Shown here piece after piece: positions 1 to 11,340 of a stretch of DNA of 64,000 nucleotides. Every line of letters starts with the position of its first letter. Within the stretch, counting starts at the first letter, position 1. This stretch comes from Siphonodentalium dalli (lineage: Eukaryota > Mollusca > Scaphopoda > Gadilida > Siphonodentaliidae): contig CP136066.1 of NCBI GenBank assembly GCA_032622095.1, positions 154,157,152-154,221,151 on the forward strand, in the 5' to 3' direction. The position numbers and the translations under genes are program-made. The notes under the pieces were generated by a model. It saw nothing but the letters and a program-made list of their open reading frames with translations. It was not told where the DNA came from and ran no database searches.

Positions 1-920
1 CGGGATGGTCCGGGCTGTCAGCGTCGTTATCGGTAAACATAATCGTCGATGGCGGCATTTTGGGGGGTTAATTGCCAGGCATTCGTGGGCGACTCGCCCT
101 TGTATCTTCGTGAGTGTAGTCGAGGGTAGTTCCACAACACATATGTGAGGAGTTATTAGAAGTACGAGGACATTAAGGGGGTCCGGGCTGTGAGTTTGTT
201 TATTGGGGGAGCAATTTTGTAATTCTGGCTGAATCTTGGAAGTTTAGGGGTTAATAAACGCCACTTCCGTTTGACCTTGACCACTCTCCGTGCGTATTTG
301 GGTTTCATTAAAACCCTCGCACAGATATGGATACTAAAATCACACCTCGACGCAGAAGGGGCGGTCCGGACTGTTAGCTTCATTTCGCGGCGAACATTTT
401 CGCCGATGCCGGCATTTTGAGGGTTAATAGCGACCCTGAGTGGGTTTAGTGTTTAGTTACACCCCGTAGGAGCTATCGACAAATTTGATTCTCACATCGA
501 CATGATACCAACAGCCCCTTGATATAAGTGTCTGGACTTCAAACTCCTCACTCCGGTGCATTATGTGAGTATATAGTGTATTGATGGACCCCTGATATAT
601 CTGGAACAGACAGGGCTATCTGTTCAGAGAACTATCATAATATGACGTAGAGAATTAATCGACCAACAGAATTTTCAAATCGACACCAAACCACCAGAGT
701 CTTGATAGAAGTGACTGGGCTTCAAGCTTCTCCACCTCGTGCAGTATATGAGTATCTTGGCAATATCAGTATTGATGACCCTCGTATATATCGCGAACAG
801 ACGATGTTGTCTGTTCAGAGAGCTATCATAATATGACGTAACGGATTGACCAACATAATTTTCACATCGACGCCGCAGCATCAGGCCCTTGGTAAATCGG
901 CCACATGTCGATACATATGA
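1..920. repeat. Diverged satellite-like tandem modules of ~180-190 bp
   Basis: Related blocks begin near 1, 176 and 358. Each carries a GGTCCGG(G/A)CTGT core followed by a TTTTG(A/G)GGGTTAAT-like stretch. Blocks near 484, 675 and 865 share CACATCGAC, a CTTGATA(T/G)AAGTG segment and a TCTGTTCAGAGA(A/G)CTATCATAATATGACGTA segment read in parts. The two sets are linked by the CACATCGAC/CACCTCGAC piece, so I read them as one diverged array entering from the left edge. Short open frames here are not conserved between units and are not called. Confidence 0.6.
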
Positions 921-1189
921 CTAAACATTGTGCCTCTTGAAATACAATATGTTAACCCTTGCTATACTGAATGGATTCTCCCATTCAGTCATAAAATCAT
1001 ACACTGGAACAATCTATTATTCATCTGGATGGATGATCAAGTCTCCATCGAAACAGCAAAGGAAAGCCAGAACAAATCCAGTCTTCCTATCGTAATGGGA
1101 AGACAATAGAGGGTAAAATGCGACCCATGAAGTTAACAGTAGCGTCAGAGGAACTGGGAATGAATTAATAAAAACAGGAACAAAAACAA

Positions 1190-1325
1190 ATACTGTGAAT
1201 GGCTTTAAATTCGTCGGTATCAATTTTCGTACTTCAGCCATTTATGACTTTTTCGTGAGTTCGTAAATTCGTAGATCCGCCGGTATTAACTGTCACCTCC
1301 AAATCCCCAATAAAACAATCAAATC
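1190..1325 (+). repeat. Dispersed repeat, copy 1 (inverted copy at 12738-12873)
   Basis: The stretch with GGCTTTAAATTC, CAGCCATTTATGACTTTTT and GTCACCTCCAAA is found again on the opposite strand about 11.4 kb away. The match ends where the TIR element at 1332 begins, so that element probably inserted at or into the repeat. No coding signal. Confidence 0.6.
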
Positions 1326-1331
1326 CAACTA

Positions 1332-2082
1332 CCTTACTCGTACGTAAATTCGCGCAATACTATTTTTCGCGCATCCATCGGTGCGCGAATTTAAAACTGA
1401 GCGAAAAATAGTACGACTCATATCAGTTTATTCCAAACAATAGGGAAACTAAGAGGGTTATTTTAGATAGCTAATAGACAAAATATATGTACACGCGGGC
1501 AACGAATCTCAACGTCATTATTCATATGTACATGTAAAACGATACATCATGTTTAGATCTTTGATGTTGAGTTTATGCTTCTAAGAAATACACACATTCC
1601 TGGCTGAATGTGATGTGCATGAAATAATGTCTCCGTATTCACAACCCATGGGGTGTGCTGGGCTGACACCGTGATAAAACAGTTTGAGTTATTTAAAATA
1701 CACGTAATCGTGATTTGATTTAATTTATGAAGTCAGCGGCACATACGAACGGTTGTGGTTTTACTTCTTTCGAGTTCAGTTCCATAATTTCCATAAATAT
1801 GTATTATACATGTATATCAGAATGATAATTTGGATCATAATTACCCGTATGTATGACAAAATTATGACACAGACTTTGTACTCTATTCGCTGTAAATTTT
1901 ATTCGAGATTATCTTTTATAGGTATACGTTTAACTAAGAACCGAAACTGTCATAAGATACAATATTTTTTCGAAAATATTTCTGTCAGTTTTGAATTCGC
2001 GCAGCTGGGTGCGCGAATTCAAAGTGCGCGAAAATAAAACTGAGCGAAAAATAGTACTGCGCGAATTTACATACGAGTAAGG
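1332..2082. mobile_element. Non-autonomous TIR DNA transposon, TA target duplication
   Basis: The ends are inverted copies of CCTTACTCGTAYGTAAATTC, continuing about 40 bp through GCGCARTACTATTTTTCGC. Each end is flanked by TA, the target site of Tc1/mariner-type elements. Just inside each end lie further GCGCGAATT / GAGCGAAAAATAGTAC subterminal blocks in both orientations. The 750-bp interior has no transposase; a 94-codon frame at 1753-2037 runs into the right inverted repeat and looks fortuitous. Superfamily assignment from TA alone is weak. Confidence 0.7.
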
Positions 2083-2281
2083 TAATATAATCTATGTATA
2101 ATAAACAAATTCTGCTCTCTATAGCTTTGTAATATGAGACCGCACACATTGAGTGGCAAACATTTTATATCGGTGACGATATATTGAGACCGACTGTTAT
2201 TAGAACCATATAAGTTAATATATTTGTTATTGTAATAATGATTTCTATCGAGATTTATCATTTGATTTCGAGAATTACATT

Positions 2282-2380
2282 AAATAATTCACGAGAGGCG
2301 AGAGACGTCGGGAAGAAACAAGTACGCGTCAGAGCACGAGTTACTTACCCAAACGTCTCTCGCCTCTCGTGAATTGTTTA
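2282..2380. repeat. Inverted repeat, 27-bp arms
   Basis: AATTCACGAGAGGCGAGAG at 2286 recurs as its reverse complement at 2353-2375, separated by about 44 bp. The arms are almost perfect. It would form a stable hairpin and may be a small MITE relic. Confidence 0.7.
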
Positions 2381-3810
2381 ACATAATTATCGGAACTAAT
2401 TGATTACTCTATTTATTTCATTTCTGCATTAATTTGGTTCGCACATACTTAATGCATGAGTCTCGATGTGGAGAAAGATCATCCATCGAAAATTAAATCG
2501 AGATCAGTACGCGACATAGCGTCAATGACGCCACGAGAAATGACATATTAATTCACTGGTGACATTATCATTTTTAATTAACAGCATATTCAATGGAAAT
2601 CGCACATAGGAGTGTAATAAAAGACTATAATCCGACTACGTGCTTATTTTATGTCAGCGATCACTGTCGAATTCGTTTTGTAATCAGGTAGTGTTATCTT
2701 TACTTACAAAATAATGAAGAACGCCTCCCTGGAATTAAGCCTCCGTCGCTGGGTTTTTATTAAAATTTGTATACGTTTTCAAATTCGATCATCAGGCGCA
2801 TGTCTTGAAGAACATACATATAAATCTTGTAATTTCAAAAAACGTAGATACATTCATATAATACTAAGTAACTGCTTGTTATACTAATATGCGGGCAGTC
2901 TATACCACGATGAAGCTTAGATAAGTAATACGTTATCAGTAATTTCAGTTCGAACAAAAGTAAGACAAACGCTCTTTATTGTCTCAATTATTTCACTGAA
3001 CAATAAACGCTCTTTATTGGCAACGCGCAAAGAGAAGATGTACAATGCTATATCGCTTGATAAGCACTTCGGGATCGCAGCTTATCCTATCGTAGTGTGT
3101 ATTATTGGTGACAGTTATGTTCACCAGCATCGTTATCGTGTACGTGTTCCATTATAACATTTTATTGAAATAAAGAATGCATTTCTTTTCATCACCGGTA
3201 GTTTCGTTGGTCCGAAAATTATCGTGTGCCGAAACGTCCAGGTGCCGAACCACAAACACGGGTGCCGAAATGTCCAGCATTCGTTTATTTCACGCCTGTG
3301 CGAAAAATTTAAACAGCTGGAAAATGACTGTGAACATGCATGGCAAGTATATTGATATTTCGTGTATTTATCAACGTATCTTATACCTCCTTCCAAATTA
3401 CGCAGACAAAATTTGGAATGTCATGTCTTTCTGTGGGGGTTCGAACCGCCATGACGGAGGCCCCTCCACGTTATGGTACGCGGGATTCGAGTTATTTTTA
3501 AATCGTACGGTATATGCAGGATTCATGTATACCGTAACCATCTGTTAAAGTTATGTGAATCACTAAGATGAGGTGTTCCGAATGGAATAACAAATAAACA
3601 TGCCAAAATAAGTTATTGTCATAAATTTGGTATCCAAATAGTCAGAAATCAGCGTCATTGTTATAAACGAATAACACACAGTGACTATAGTATTTTCGTT
3701 AATCTTAGTTCATTGATATATTCTTCCAATTGGGATATTATTTCGATAATAACTTATTGGTTTTATTCAAGGAAATAAGTCCACAATATATCTTTAACTG
3801 GTTCTCAGGA
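2381..3810. other. Interval without recognisable gene
   Basis: AT-rich sequence. Two copies of the recurrent 13-mer AACGCTCTTTATT lie at 2968-2980 and 3006-3018. A short perfect palindrome region with GGTTCGAACC occurs at 3441. A 123-codon frame at 3177-3548 matches no family I know and has no supporting context. Confidence 0.5.
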
Positions 3811-4638
3811 TTCATATGCCAATCTTAACCGGTATCAGGATTCATATGCCAATCTTAACCGGTATCAGGATTCATATGCCAATCTTAACCGGTATCAGGA
3901 TTTATATGCCAATCTTAACCGGTATCAGGATTCATATGCCAATCTTAACCGGTATCAGGATTCATATGCCAATCTTAACCGGTATCAGGATTTATATGCC
4001 AATCTTAACCGGTATCAGGATTTATATGCCAATCTTAACCGGTATCAGGATTTATATGCCAATCTTAACCTGTATCAGGATTTATATGCCAATCTTAACC
4101 GGTATCAGGATTCATATGCCAATCTTAACCGGTATCAGGATTTATATGCCAATCTTAACCGGTATCAGGATTCATATGCCAATCTTAACCGGTATCAGGA
4201 TTTATATGCCAATCTTAACCGGTATCAGGATTTATATGCCAATCTTAACCGGTATCAGGATTTATATGCCAATCTTAACCGGTATCAGGATTCATATGCC
4301 CATCTTAACCGGTATCAGGATTTATATGCCAATCTTAACTGGTATCAGGATTCATATGCCAATCTTAACCGGTATCAGGATTTATATGCCAATCTTAACC
4401 GGTATCAGGATTTATATGCCAATCTTAACCTGTATCAGGATTTATATGCCAATCTTAACCGGTATCGGGATTTATATGCCAATCTTAACCGGTATCGGGA
4501 TTCATATGCCAATCTTAACCGGTATCGGGATTCATATGCCAATCTTAACCGGTATCGGGATTCATATGTCAATCTTAACCGGTATCAGGAATCATATGCC
4601 AATCTTAACCGGTATCAGGATTCATATGCCAATCTTAA
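3811..4638 (+). repeat. 30-bp minisatellite, 27 full units plus 18 bp
   Basis: Unit TTCATATGCCAATCTTAACC plus GGTATCAGGA, perfectly phased at 30 bp from 3811. Most units differ only at position 3 (TTC or TTT). Rare variants are TGTATCAGGA (units 9 and 21), CATCTT (17), AACTGG (18), GGTATCGGGA (22-25), ATATGTC (26) and ATC (27). Because 30 is divisible by three the array is open in frame, giving a spurious MPILTGIRI(H/Y) decapeptide repeat in a 295-codon frame. Units 10-15 and 16-21 carry the same C/T order, which indicates six-unit (180-bp) block duplication. Confidence 0.95.
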
Positions 4639-4642
4639 AGGC

Positions 4643-4965
4643 ACGGGCGGCGTTCGTTGCAGAAATAGTATATTGTCGTCAATACGTACGATGGTGTACG
4701 TAAACAAGAACCTACTCGTGTTACAGAAGTTTTGCTTCTGTTTACATAACACAGCGTAATTCTATTTGTTAATCACACACAAATGATATAAACGCTCTTT
4801 ATTATTTCCATATCAGAAAAACAGTAAGAAATAACGCACTTTATGTTTACCATATCGGATCTAAACAAAAGCCAGGTTCTGTAACGTTTTTTGCTTTTGT
4901 TTTCATAACAAAGGAATAACATTTGACAATAACATACTGTTTACGCCATATTTCTGATTGGTATA
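4643..4965 (-). mobile_element. MITE family A, copy 1 (partial)
   Basis: The left edge GCACGGGCGGCGTTCGTTGC and the following stretch (TATATTGTCG, CGTACGATGG, GTAAACAAGA, TTTTTTGCTTTTGTTT, GCCATATTTCTGATTGG) are the reverse complement of the element at 15998-16358. The far end is not intact: the sequence runs into the hairpin at 4983. Its left edge directly abuts the minisatellite. Confidence 0.65.
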
Positions 4966-4982
4966 AGAACGCGGTCTCATAC

Positions 4983-5110
4983 ACAGTAATGCTCTAATTA
5001 ATCGACCTCTTAACCACAGCAGAATTATGGGTAACTTTTCAGGACTAAATCCTGAAAGTTACCCATAATTATGCTGTGGTTAAGAGGTCGATTAATTAGA
5101 GCATTACTGT
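4983..5110. mobile_element. Near-perfect hairpin element, ~62-bp arms
   Basis: Arms 4983-5044 and 5050-5110 are inverted copies (ACAGTAATGCTCTAATTAAT outward to TCAGGA at the centre) around a 5-bp spacer, with only one or two mismatches. Such high arm identity suggests a recent origin as a foldback/MITE insertion or a palindromic duplication. Confidence 0.85.
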
Positions 5111-5708
5111 ATCTTGGTGTGCTGAAGTTATGGACATTACTTCAGCAAATGTGTAAAAATTATCATAACAGAATAATCATTCTATATTTTCTTAACCGGT
5201 ACGCATGAGTCACAACTCTCTGTTAACTGATATTCAGGATTTATGTGGGGGTGGTGACACGCTCAGCAGTGTGGGTCTAAATATTAACGACGTCGGAAAA
5301 TCACTCTGTGTGGATTGTCATTTGGGAGAAAATCGTGCGTGATATTGTTATGCATAATACATTTTATCATTTGCATTTTTATTGGGCGCTGAAGGCTAAT
5401 TATCCCGACAACACGGATACAGATTGTTCCATCAAGCATTTCGAGTTGTGAATTTATCTTTTTCGTTCACAACATCCTCAATAAACGCGGAATAAAAAGT
5501 TGTCATTTACTTTTTAAATCACATCTTAACTTAGCCGTGTGATATATCAGTATTTGTTATAGCAATTTCTTAGCCCTGTCACTTTCCGGTGATCAGTATA
5601 CACACAAAATATTGTAGGCCTACTAATATAAAACACATCATCTTGTAAAACGCCGACAAAATTCAATCCGCATATATATAATCCACATTGTCCAAACGAA
5701 CATTTCAA
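5111..5708. other. Interval without recognisable gene
   Basis: AT-rich non-coding sequence. I see no conserved frame, RNA gene or clear repeat. Confidence 0.5.
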
Positions 5709-6455
5709 AAAATCCCAATTTCAAACAATAAATTTGAAGGGAAAAATCATTATCAGTTATAACCAATGTATGCTATAGTATTATAACAGCACGTGTTTAC
5801 CCTAACAATATGAGATATACGTTCGAATTATGAATAAAAGTGGTTTTTAAAAAACAACACTGTTCCATGTATGTCGACAGACAGTTTGACAGGAAACATT
5901 TTCCAAACCAAAAAAAACCACACTGCATTATCTAGACTATGAACCTAACTATGGTATACGCTCAGTCTACCATCTGAAATCATGACTGTCTGCGAGAAAA
6001 TAAATAAAACAAATATCATTGCATATTTTAGACTTTCGGCAGCCATTTGCAGGACTATTATTTTATCGGATAAAGGACCAAAATAACATAAATATTATTC
6101 AACCATGTTTTCATTAATCTGGCAGACATAAATACTGATTACTGACTCATCTTTTCAGACATTATGTAGTTTTATGGTGATTTTTTTCTAAAATAAAATA
6201 GTTAGACTGAGCGCATACCCTAGTTTGGTTCATAGTCTAGATAATGCACTGTTTTTCTTTTTTTAATATGTCCTGTCAAACTGTCTATCGACATACATGA
6301 AAAATGGTTGTGTTTTGTAATAACTTTTTTTCATAATTCGAACATATCTCTAATATGTGAGGGCAAAGAGTTGTTATAGTACTGTAGCATACATTGGTTA
6401 TAAGGGATAACGATTTTTTCCTTCAAATTAATAGTTTGAAATTGAGATTTTTTGG
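5709..6455. mobile_element. Foldback-type element with ~255-bp inverted arms
   Basis: Left arm 5709-5970 and right arm 6201-6455 are diverged inverted copies. Matching landmarks include AAATCCCAATTTCAAAC / GTTTGAAATTGAGATTTT at the tips, ACCAATGTATGCTATAGTA / TACTGTAGCATACATTGGT, and CTCAGTCTAC / GTTAGACTGAG next to the centre. The loop is about 230 bp with no coding frame. The arms have drifted enough that this is an old insertion. Confidence 0.85.
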
Positions 6456-7019
6456 GGCGCCTCCTTAATATATACGTAACGGTATGCTATATGGTCTATA
6501 TATACGTAATTTTCTAGTGGAGACAAATCAAGTCGATATAACACACGAACTACATACGATATCGAGGCTGTATACTCGGCAAGACTTACGTAATTCAAAA
6601 CAATCCAATTATTACCCACTATTACCATTAATGCGTTATCAGGAATAAAATAACAGTAAGCTGTTCATTTTTATTAACAATGAAGACCCTCTCACGAGAT
6701 CGCAGTGGCGAAATAAGCCATCACATTAATAAGCCATCACATTAATTTCACTAAAAAGATCAGGCGAGTGCATAATCCCCTCACAGGTGCACAGATCCTA
6801 TTCTGGTAAATATCGGTTCCAAGTTGCAAAAGAATTGACCAGGGAATGAAGGAGTATATATGTCTGGTCGGATAATATTGTGTATATTGCAAAAAAAAAT
6901 TTGATAAGTCGAATAAGGTGATAGCGCTGAAGTGACTAATTTTTCCACCCTAGGTGAATGCATTAATAATTCAATCATGAATTAACGTGAAATAGTTGTC
7001 ATTACCTGCGTCGTAATTC
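6456..7019. other. Interval without recognisable gene
   Basis: Non-coding by eye. AATAAGCCATCACATT is duplicated in tandem at 6713-6743. Nothing else stands out. Confidence 0.45.
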
Positions 7020-7310
7020 TCGTCGTCAACGTCATTATCGTCGTCATCATCATCGGCATTATCGTCGTCGTCATCATCATCATCATCATTATAATCATCA
7101 TCGCATCACCAATATCATCATCGTAATCATTATTATCGTCAACATGAGCATGCGCTCATCATCATAATAATTATCAACATCGTCATATCTCTCTCATACT
7201 AATCGTCATCAGCCATATCATCATAATCGTCATAGTAGTCGCCATCATCACCATCGTCGTCACCATCATCATCATCACCATCGTCGTCACCATCATCATC
7301 ACCAACAATA
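7020..7310. repeat. Imperfect (CAT/CGT)n trinucleotide microsatellite
   Basis: Interrupted runs of TCATCATCA, TCGTCGTCA and ACCATCATC extend over about 290 bp. The strand is uniformly C/A/T-rich with few G. Frames through it would encode Ser/His/Asp runs but are not open over length. Confidence 0.9.
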
Positions 7311-8174
7311 ACAACAACCCTCACATAAATATCCGTTTCTCATAACTGGAAATTCCAAAAAGACTTTGATGCCACTGAACTGGATTCACAGTAAACTACA
7401 GATCTTTTCTGAACAATATGTACATGTACTGTTTAAATTCTAAGAGATATAATTCACGAGTCAGAAATAGATGACTGAAAACTGTTCACATATATCTACT
7501 TTTGAACAAAAAGTCTAAGTCTAAGTCGAAAAAGGGGATAAACTCCACCAAAGAAGTCTGACCGCACAATTCACCTGGTGATAAATATATGGCAATCTTA
7601 AACAAAACTTTGTTTTCCTTACCTTGTGGAACATGAAATGAAAATATGATCACAGTTAGGTCATCGGGGGTTTAACAGGTAATATCGCTAGATTCCAAAG
7701 GCATATTGCGCGAATTCGGCGTGCTGTTTTCTACACCGCAACTATTTTTACACATGTCATTCCTAACTGAACTGACGTATATCTTTTCACCACAAAATAG
7801 GTTACAACGTGACCGCTTGTTAGCCTGAAGTGTCTATTCGACCAATTGTAATAACATCATTCAGAACGCAAGGTGTAAGTTCCGTTTACGCATCCTATAT
7901 ACACCATGCCCCGGGGCACCATTAAACCACATATCGTAGTTGTTTATATATGACACAACACTGTGTTGAAATTATCGTACTATTTTTGAAATCTGTCGAT
8001 ATATTTATTCATCAATGCGTAAGATATCTAATTTATTTAATGGATCTTATAAACATAATTATGTCTTGGCTTTATGACGTCGTCACACTCCCAAATTTGT
8101 CTGGCGCGGAATACTTATATGTGGGTTTGTTGTTTACCCCAGACTGCACAGCTAACTAAACTACATGAGATATA
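7311..8174. other. Interval without recognisable gene
   Basis: A 69-codon frame at 7950-8159 has no recognisable features. No repeat structure noticed. Confidence 0.4.
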
Positions 8175-10354
8175 GAACCCTGGGGCCTGTTTCACGAATC
8201 AAGGTCATAAGATTATCTTAAGATGGACTTAGTCTAAGATCTAAGGTGGATCTTATGTAACTTTTCAGTTTCAAGAACGCGTTTCACAAAACAAGATTAA
8301 GTCCTACTTAAGTAGTAAGTTAAGTTCCCGCTCATTTAGACTGGTTATCGACAGTTTTCTACAGTCCGGAACAAAAAAATGTGGGCTTGTGCAATCTTTA
8401 TGTACGGCATTGAGAGGTTATCGAGAAAGAGCTGAGTCCGAGTTGACATTATTGTGTGACATGGATGCTGGATAGCGGCTGGGGTGGGTGGGCGAATCAG
8501 CGCATATATCTTAGTGTCTATAGTCAGTGGCCTTATATTCGCATATGGATCTTAGACTTGTATGAGTTCCACGATGTGAATTCGAACATGAGTACATCGC
8601 AGGCTCTTAACATGACGATCTTTGCGTTTACTGACGAGTGGCGGTGTCAGAAATAAGACAATATCATTATATGGATTGATGCATGCATGACTGCGACCAT
8701 TCATTCACGCCGAGTTAATCCACTGAGAGCAATGATCAGGCGGCGATTTTTTTTATGTGAGCCGACATAACTCGTGTATTATCGACCACCGCTCTCTACG
8801 TGTAGCAATAATCAAAATAAATCGGCGATGTCACCAGGACACACATATGTCATTTTTCGATTCAAAGGGAAATGAAAAATATTTGTTAGAGTAACTTTTT
8901 TTATTATTTTTATGCAGATGTTTTATGCGGTTGTCATACCATGGATATATATATATAACTACGTTTTCATTAGCACACTCGTATTAAGGGGTGTCAACGT
9001 TACGGGTGTGTATATCATATATACAGTATGCTGTACAACGGTCATCCCACCCCTGCAAAAAAAACATGACAAACATTTGGACAGCCTTGAAAATCACGAC
9101 ATATGGGCGTGGGCATAAACACAATAAAAATAATATTCTCTATAGAAAATTGTCACTATTTCTAAAACATATTTTGATAAAGAGCGTTTGTGTTACCTTT
9201 CCTATATGACATATCTGCTTTGTAAACAGCCGACGGAAATTTGGAAAGAGGAAAGAATCAATACATTAATTGATCTCATTTTACCCCATCTCCCCACACA
9301 CCTATGAAATAACATAGAGGAGATTGTGAGCTTTGAGCTAGGCCATAATTCTTATCAAAAGTTTAATTCGTGGGTAATACAATTTGATAATATATATTAT
9401 CTATAGGTCACATACACAGCTGATAATTGACTATATCCTACATTCGACGAGGCTCTGGGGTGGCTAGTTGGTCCCTGTGGGAGGGGGTACATCGTGCAAT
9501 TTCCAACTGCACGTGCCCCTTAATCGAACCGGGCCAAACTTCCATGTTCGCGAAATGCCATGTCCACCCCACCCGTTGGATTTAAACTTTCCAATTGGTA
9601 TCTCCAATATTCCAACAGTTCGAAATTTCTAACCTGACACCCCTAAAGTTGGTGATTTTCGGTTGCTGCTGTTTGTCTAAAACAACACATTCCTTTACTA
9701 GTTAGAAATTCAAACAATTGAAACCTATATATATATAGTGTACGATTAATGTTGTTGTCAGACATGAAATTTCCAATTGCTAAACATTTTGACCAAAGTG
9801 TGTGTGGGGGGGGGGGGGGGGGTAGACAACACACAAACCCCATTCGCCACGTCCCTGGTGATAAGCCTTGCTGATCTGCGCTCTGAATTGTTTTTACCAA
9901 ACTAACCCTATGGTTATACGGTGTGGGGGGGGGGTGGTTGCCCTCTCCAAACTTTGGTTTTGGAAAGTTTGAGGTACCAGTTGGAATGTTTAAACCCAAA
10001 GAGAATTTGGTGTTGTTTAAGGGAGTGTAGTTGGACATTTCGAGGCGAACACCCCTCTCACTCTGTGGCCACGACCCTGTATACCAGACGACGAATTGCC
10101 CACCCAGACAATGTACAGATATCTCCGTAATTAAAAAATAACATAGGCCGCCATACTTGTGATCGATATGCCACTTTTCACGTGGGTCTTAACTTTAACA
10201 TTATCTTATGACACATCACAGCAGTCTTAAAGTTAAGACCATCTCAAGTTAAGACCTTGTTCGTGAAACCCACTTAAGACTGAAGTTTGAACTTATGACA
10301 TAGTTGGGACTTAACTATGTCATAAGTTGCTTTCATGAAACAGGGCCCTGGTTC
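8175..10354. mobile_element. Possible composite TIR element (or two related MITE ends)
   Basis: The left edge GAACCCTGGGGCCTGTTTCA and the right edge TGAAACAGGGCCCTGGTTCC are inverted copies over about 20 bp. Both are followed inward by CTTATGAC/CTTAAG-rich blocks that form many short hairpins. The 2.2-kb interior contains pure G runs (near 9807 and 9926), pyrimidine-rich TTCCAACTG/CAATTGGAA blocks and no recognisable gene. The ends may belong to two separate MITEs rather than one element. Confidence 0.4.
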
Positions 10355-10828
10355 CACCTGCTATACCGAAATAAGCGTGTAGATAGCATGCAATTATCTC
10401 GCAAGAATCAACCATACTGGTAATTGAATGTTATTGACACCGTTGCATGTGGAACTGAAGGAATGTTGCATGCATGTCGTTACCTTTGGTAAAGGTGCAT
10501 TTAATACGCATGTTGCCCACTTGCCATATTCTAGCACAATATGGTTTTTGTATAACGAAATGACTGCAAAAATACAATGCAAACTTGCCAGTGTCTGAAG
10601 TACATTGAACCCTTTCTGGACATTTCCACCGTTGAATATGAAGCCTTCTGCACATGTATTATATGTATGTTTTTCGTCTGCTTATATGTTCTGAGGATCC
10701 CTTCAATTGAATAGTATATCATTCCATGCAATGTATATTTTTATAACTGATGTGTTGAAATTATTGGGGCCATTTAGCAAAGAAATGGTTAAATCATCGT
10801 GGTGATCTGGGGCCAGAAATCCATTACT

Positions 10829-11340
10829 CATTTCGTACCCCCACATGCTCGTACCCTACCAACTCGTAACCGATTTGGTCATATCGTACCCTTGGTCTTG
10901 AGTCATTTCTTACCCTTGTGAGTCGTCTCGTACCCTCCTTGAGAGATGACAAGATCAGACTATGAGTTAGAAACGATGAACGAAACCTAGCATAGCTTCA
11001 GCTGGCATTCTGGTGCGATCATATGTCATTTCATGGAGGGTACATAATGACATTCAAGGGAAGACAATAATCACGGACATCAGTTACGAGATTTACAAAT
11101 CAGATATATATGGTAGTAGTAGTATTTTACCCCCCCCCCATCATTCGAAACACATACCCTGATAAGAATCAGACACAGACTTGCACAATGATGAAATTGG
11201 TATTGTATAGATGCCCGATACCTGAATCGTCTAACAAAGGGCAAACTGTGTCAAGGGCGAATTTCGTGGGGGAACATCTGTTATACATCATGTCCTATCA
11301 CATAAAAAGTAGGGACTATCTGAGGGTACGAAATGTGACT
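10829..11340. repeat. CGTACCC-rich interval bounded by inverted CATTTCGTACCC
   Basis: CATTTCGTACCCCCA at 10831 and GAGGGTACGAAATGTGAC near 11322 are inverted. The first 130 bp repeat TCGTACCC at irregular spacing of about 20-25 bp. This could be a ~510-bp MITE. A 101-codon frame (11110-11415) runs across the right edge and is not supported. Confidence 0.4.

Noticed and set aside
3433-3465. Possible tRNA (B-box-like GGTTCGAACC)
   Set aside because: No A box, no cloverleaf, and no acceptor stem pairing upstream. The same applies to GGTTCGAACC at 38839.
3811-4638. CRISPR-like array of ~30-bp repeats
   Set aside because: Units abut directly with no spacers, and the window is eukaryotic.
3816-4703. 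295-codon open frame with decapeptide repeats
   Set aside because: It is the 30-bp minisatellite read in frame; no start context, no unique sequence of length, and variation is not concentrated at third positions.
9643-10038. 131-codon minus frame with proline runs
   Set aside because: The prolines come from poly-G runs on the plus strand; the rest resembles nothing.
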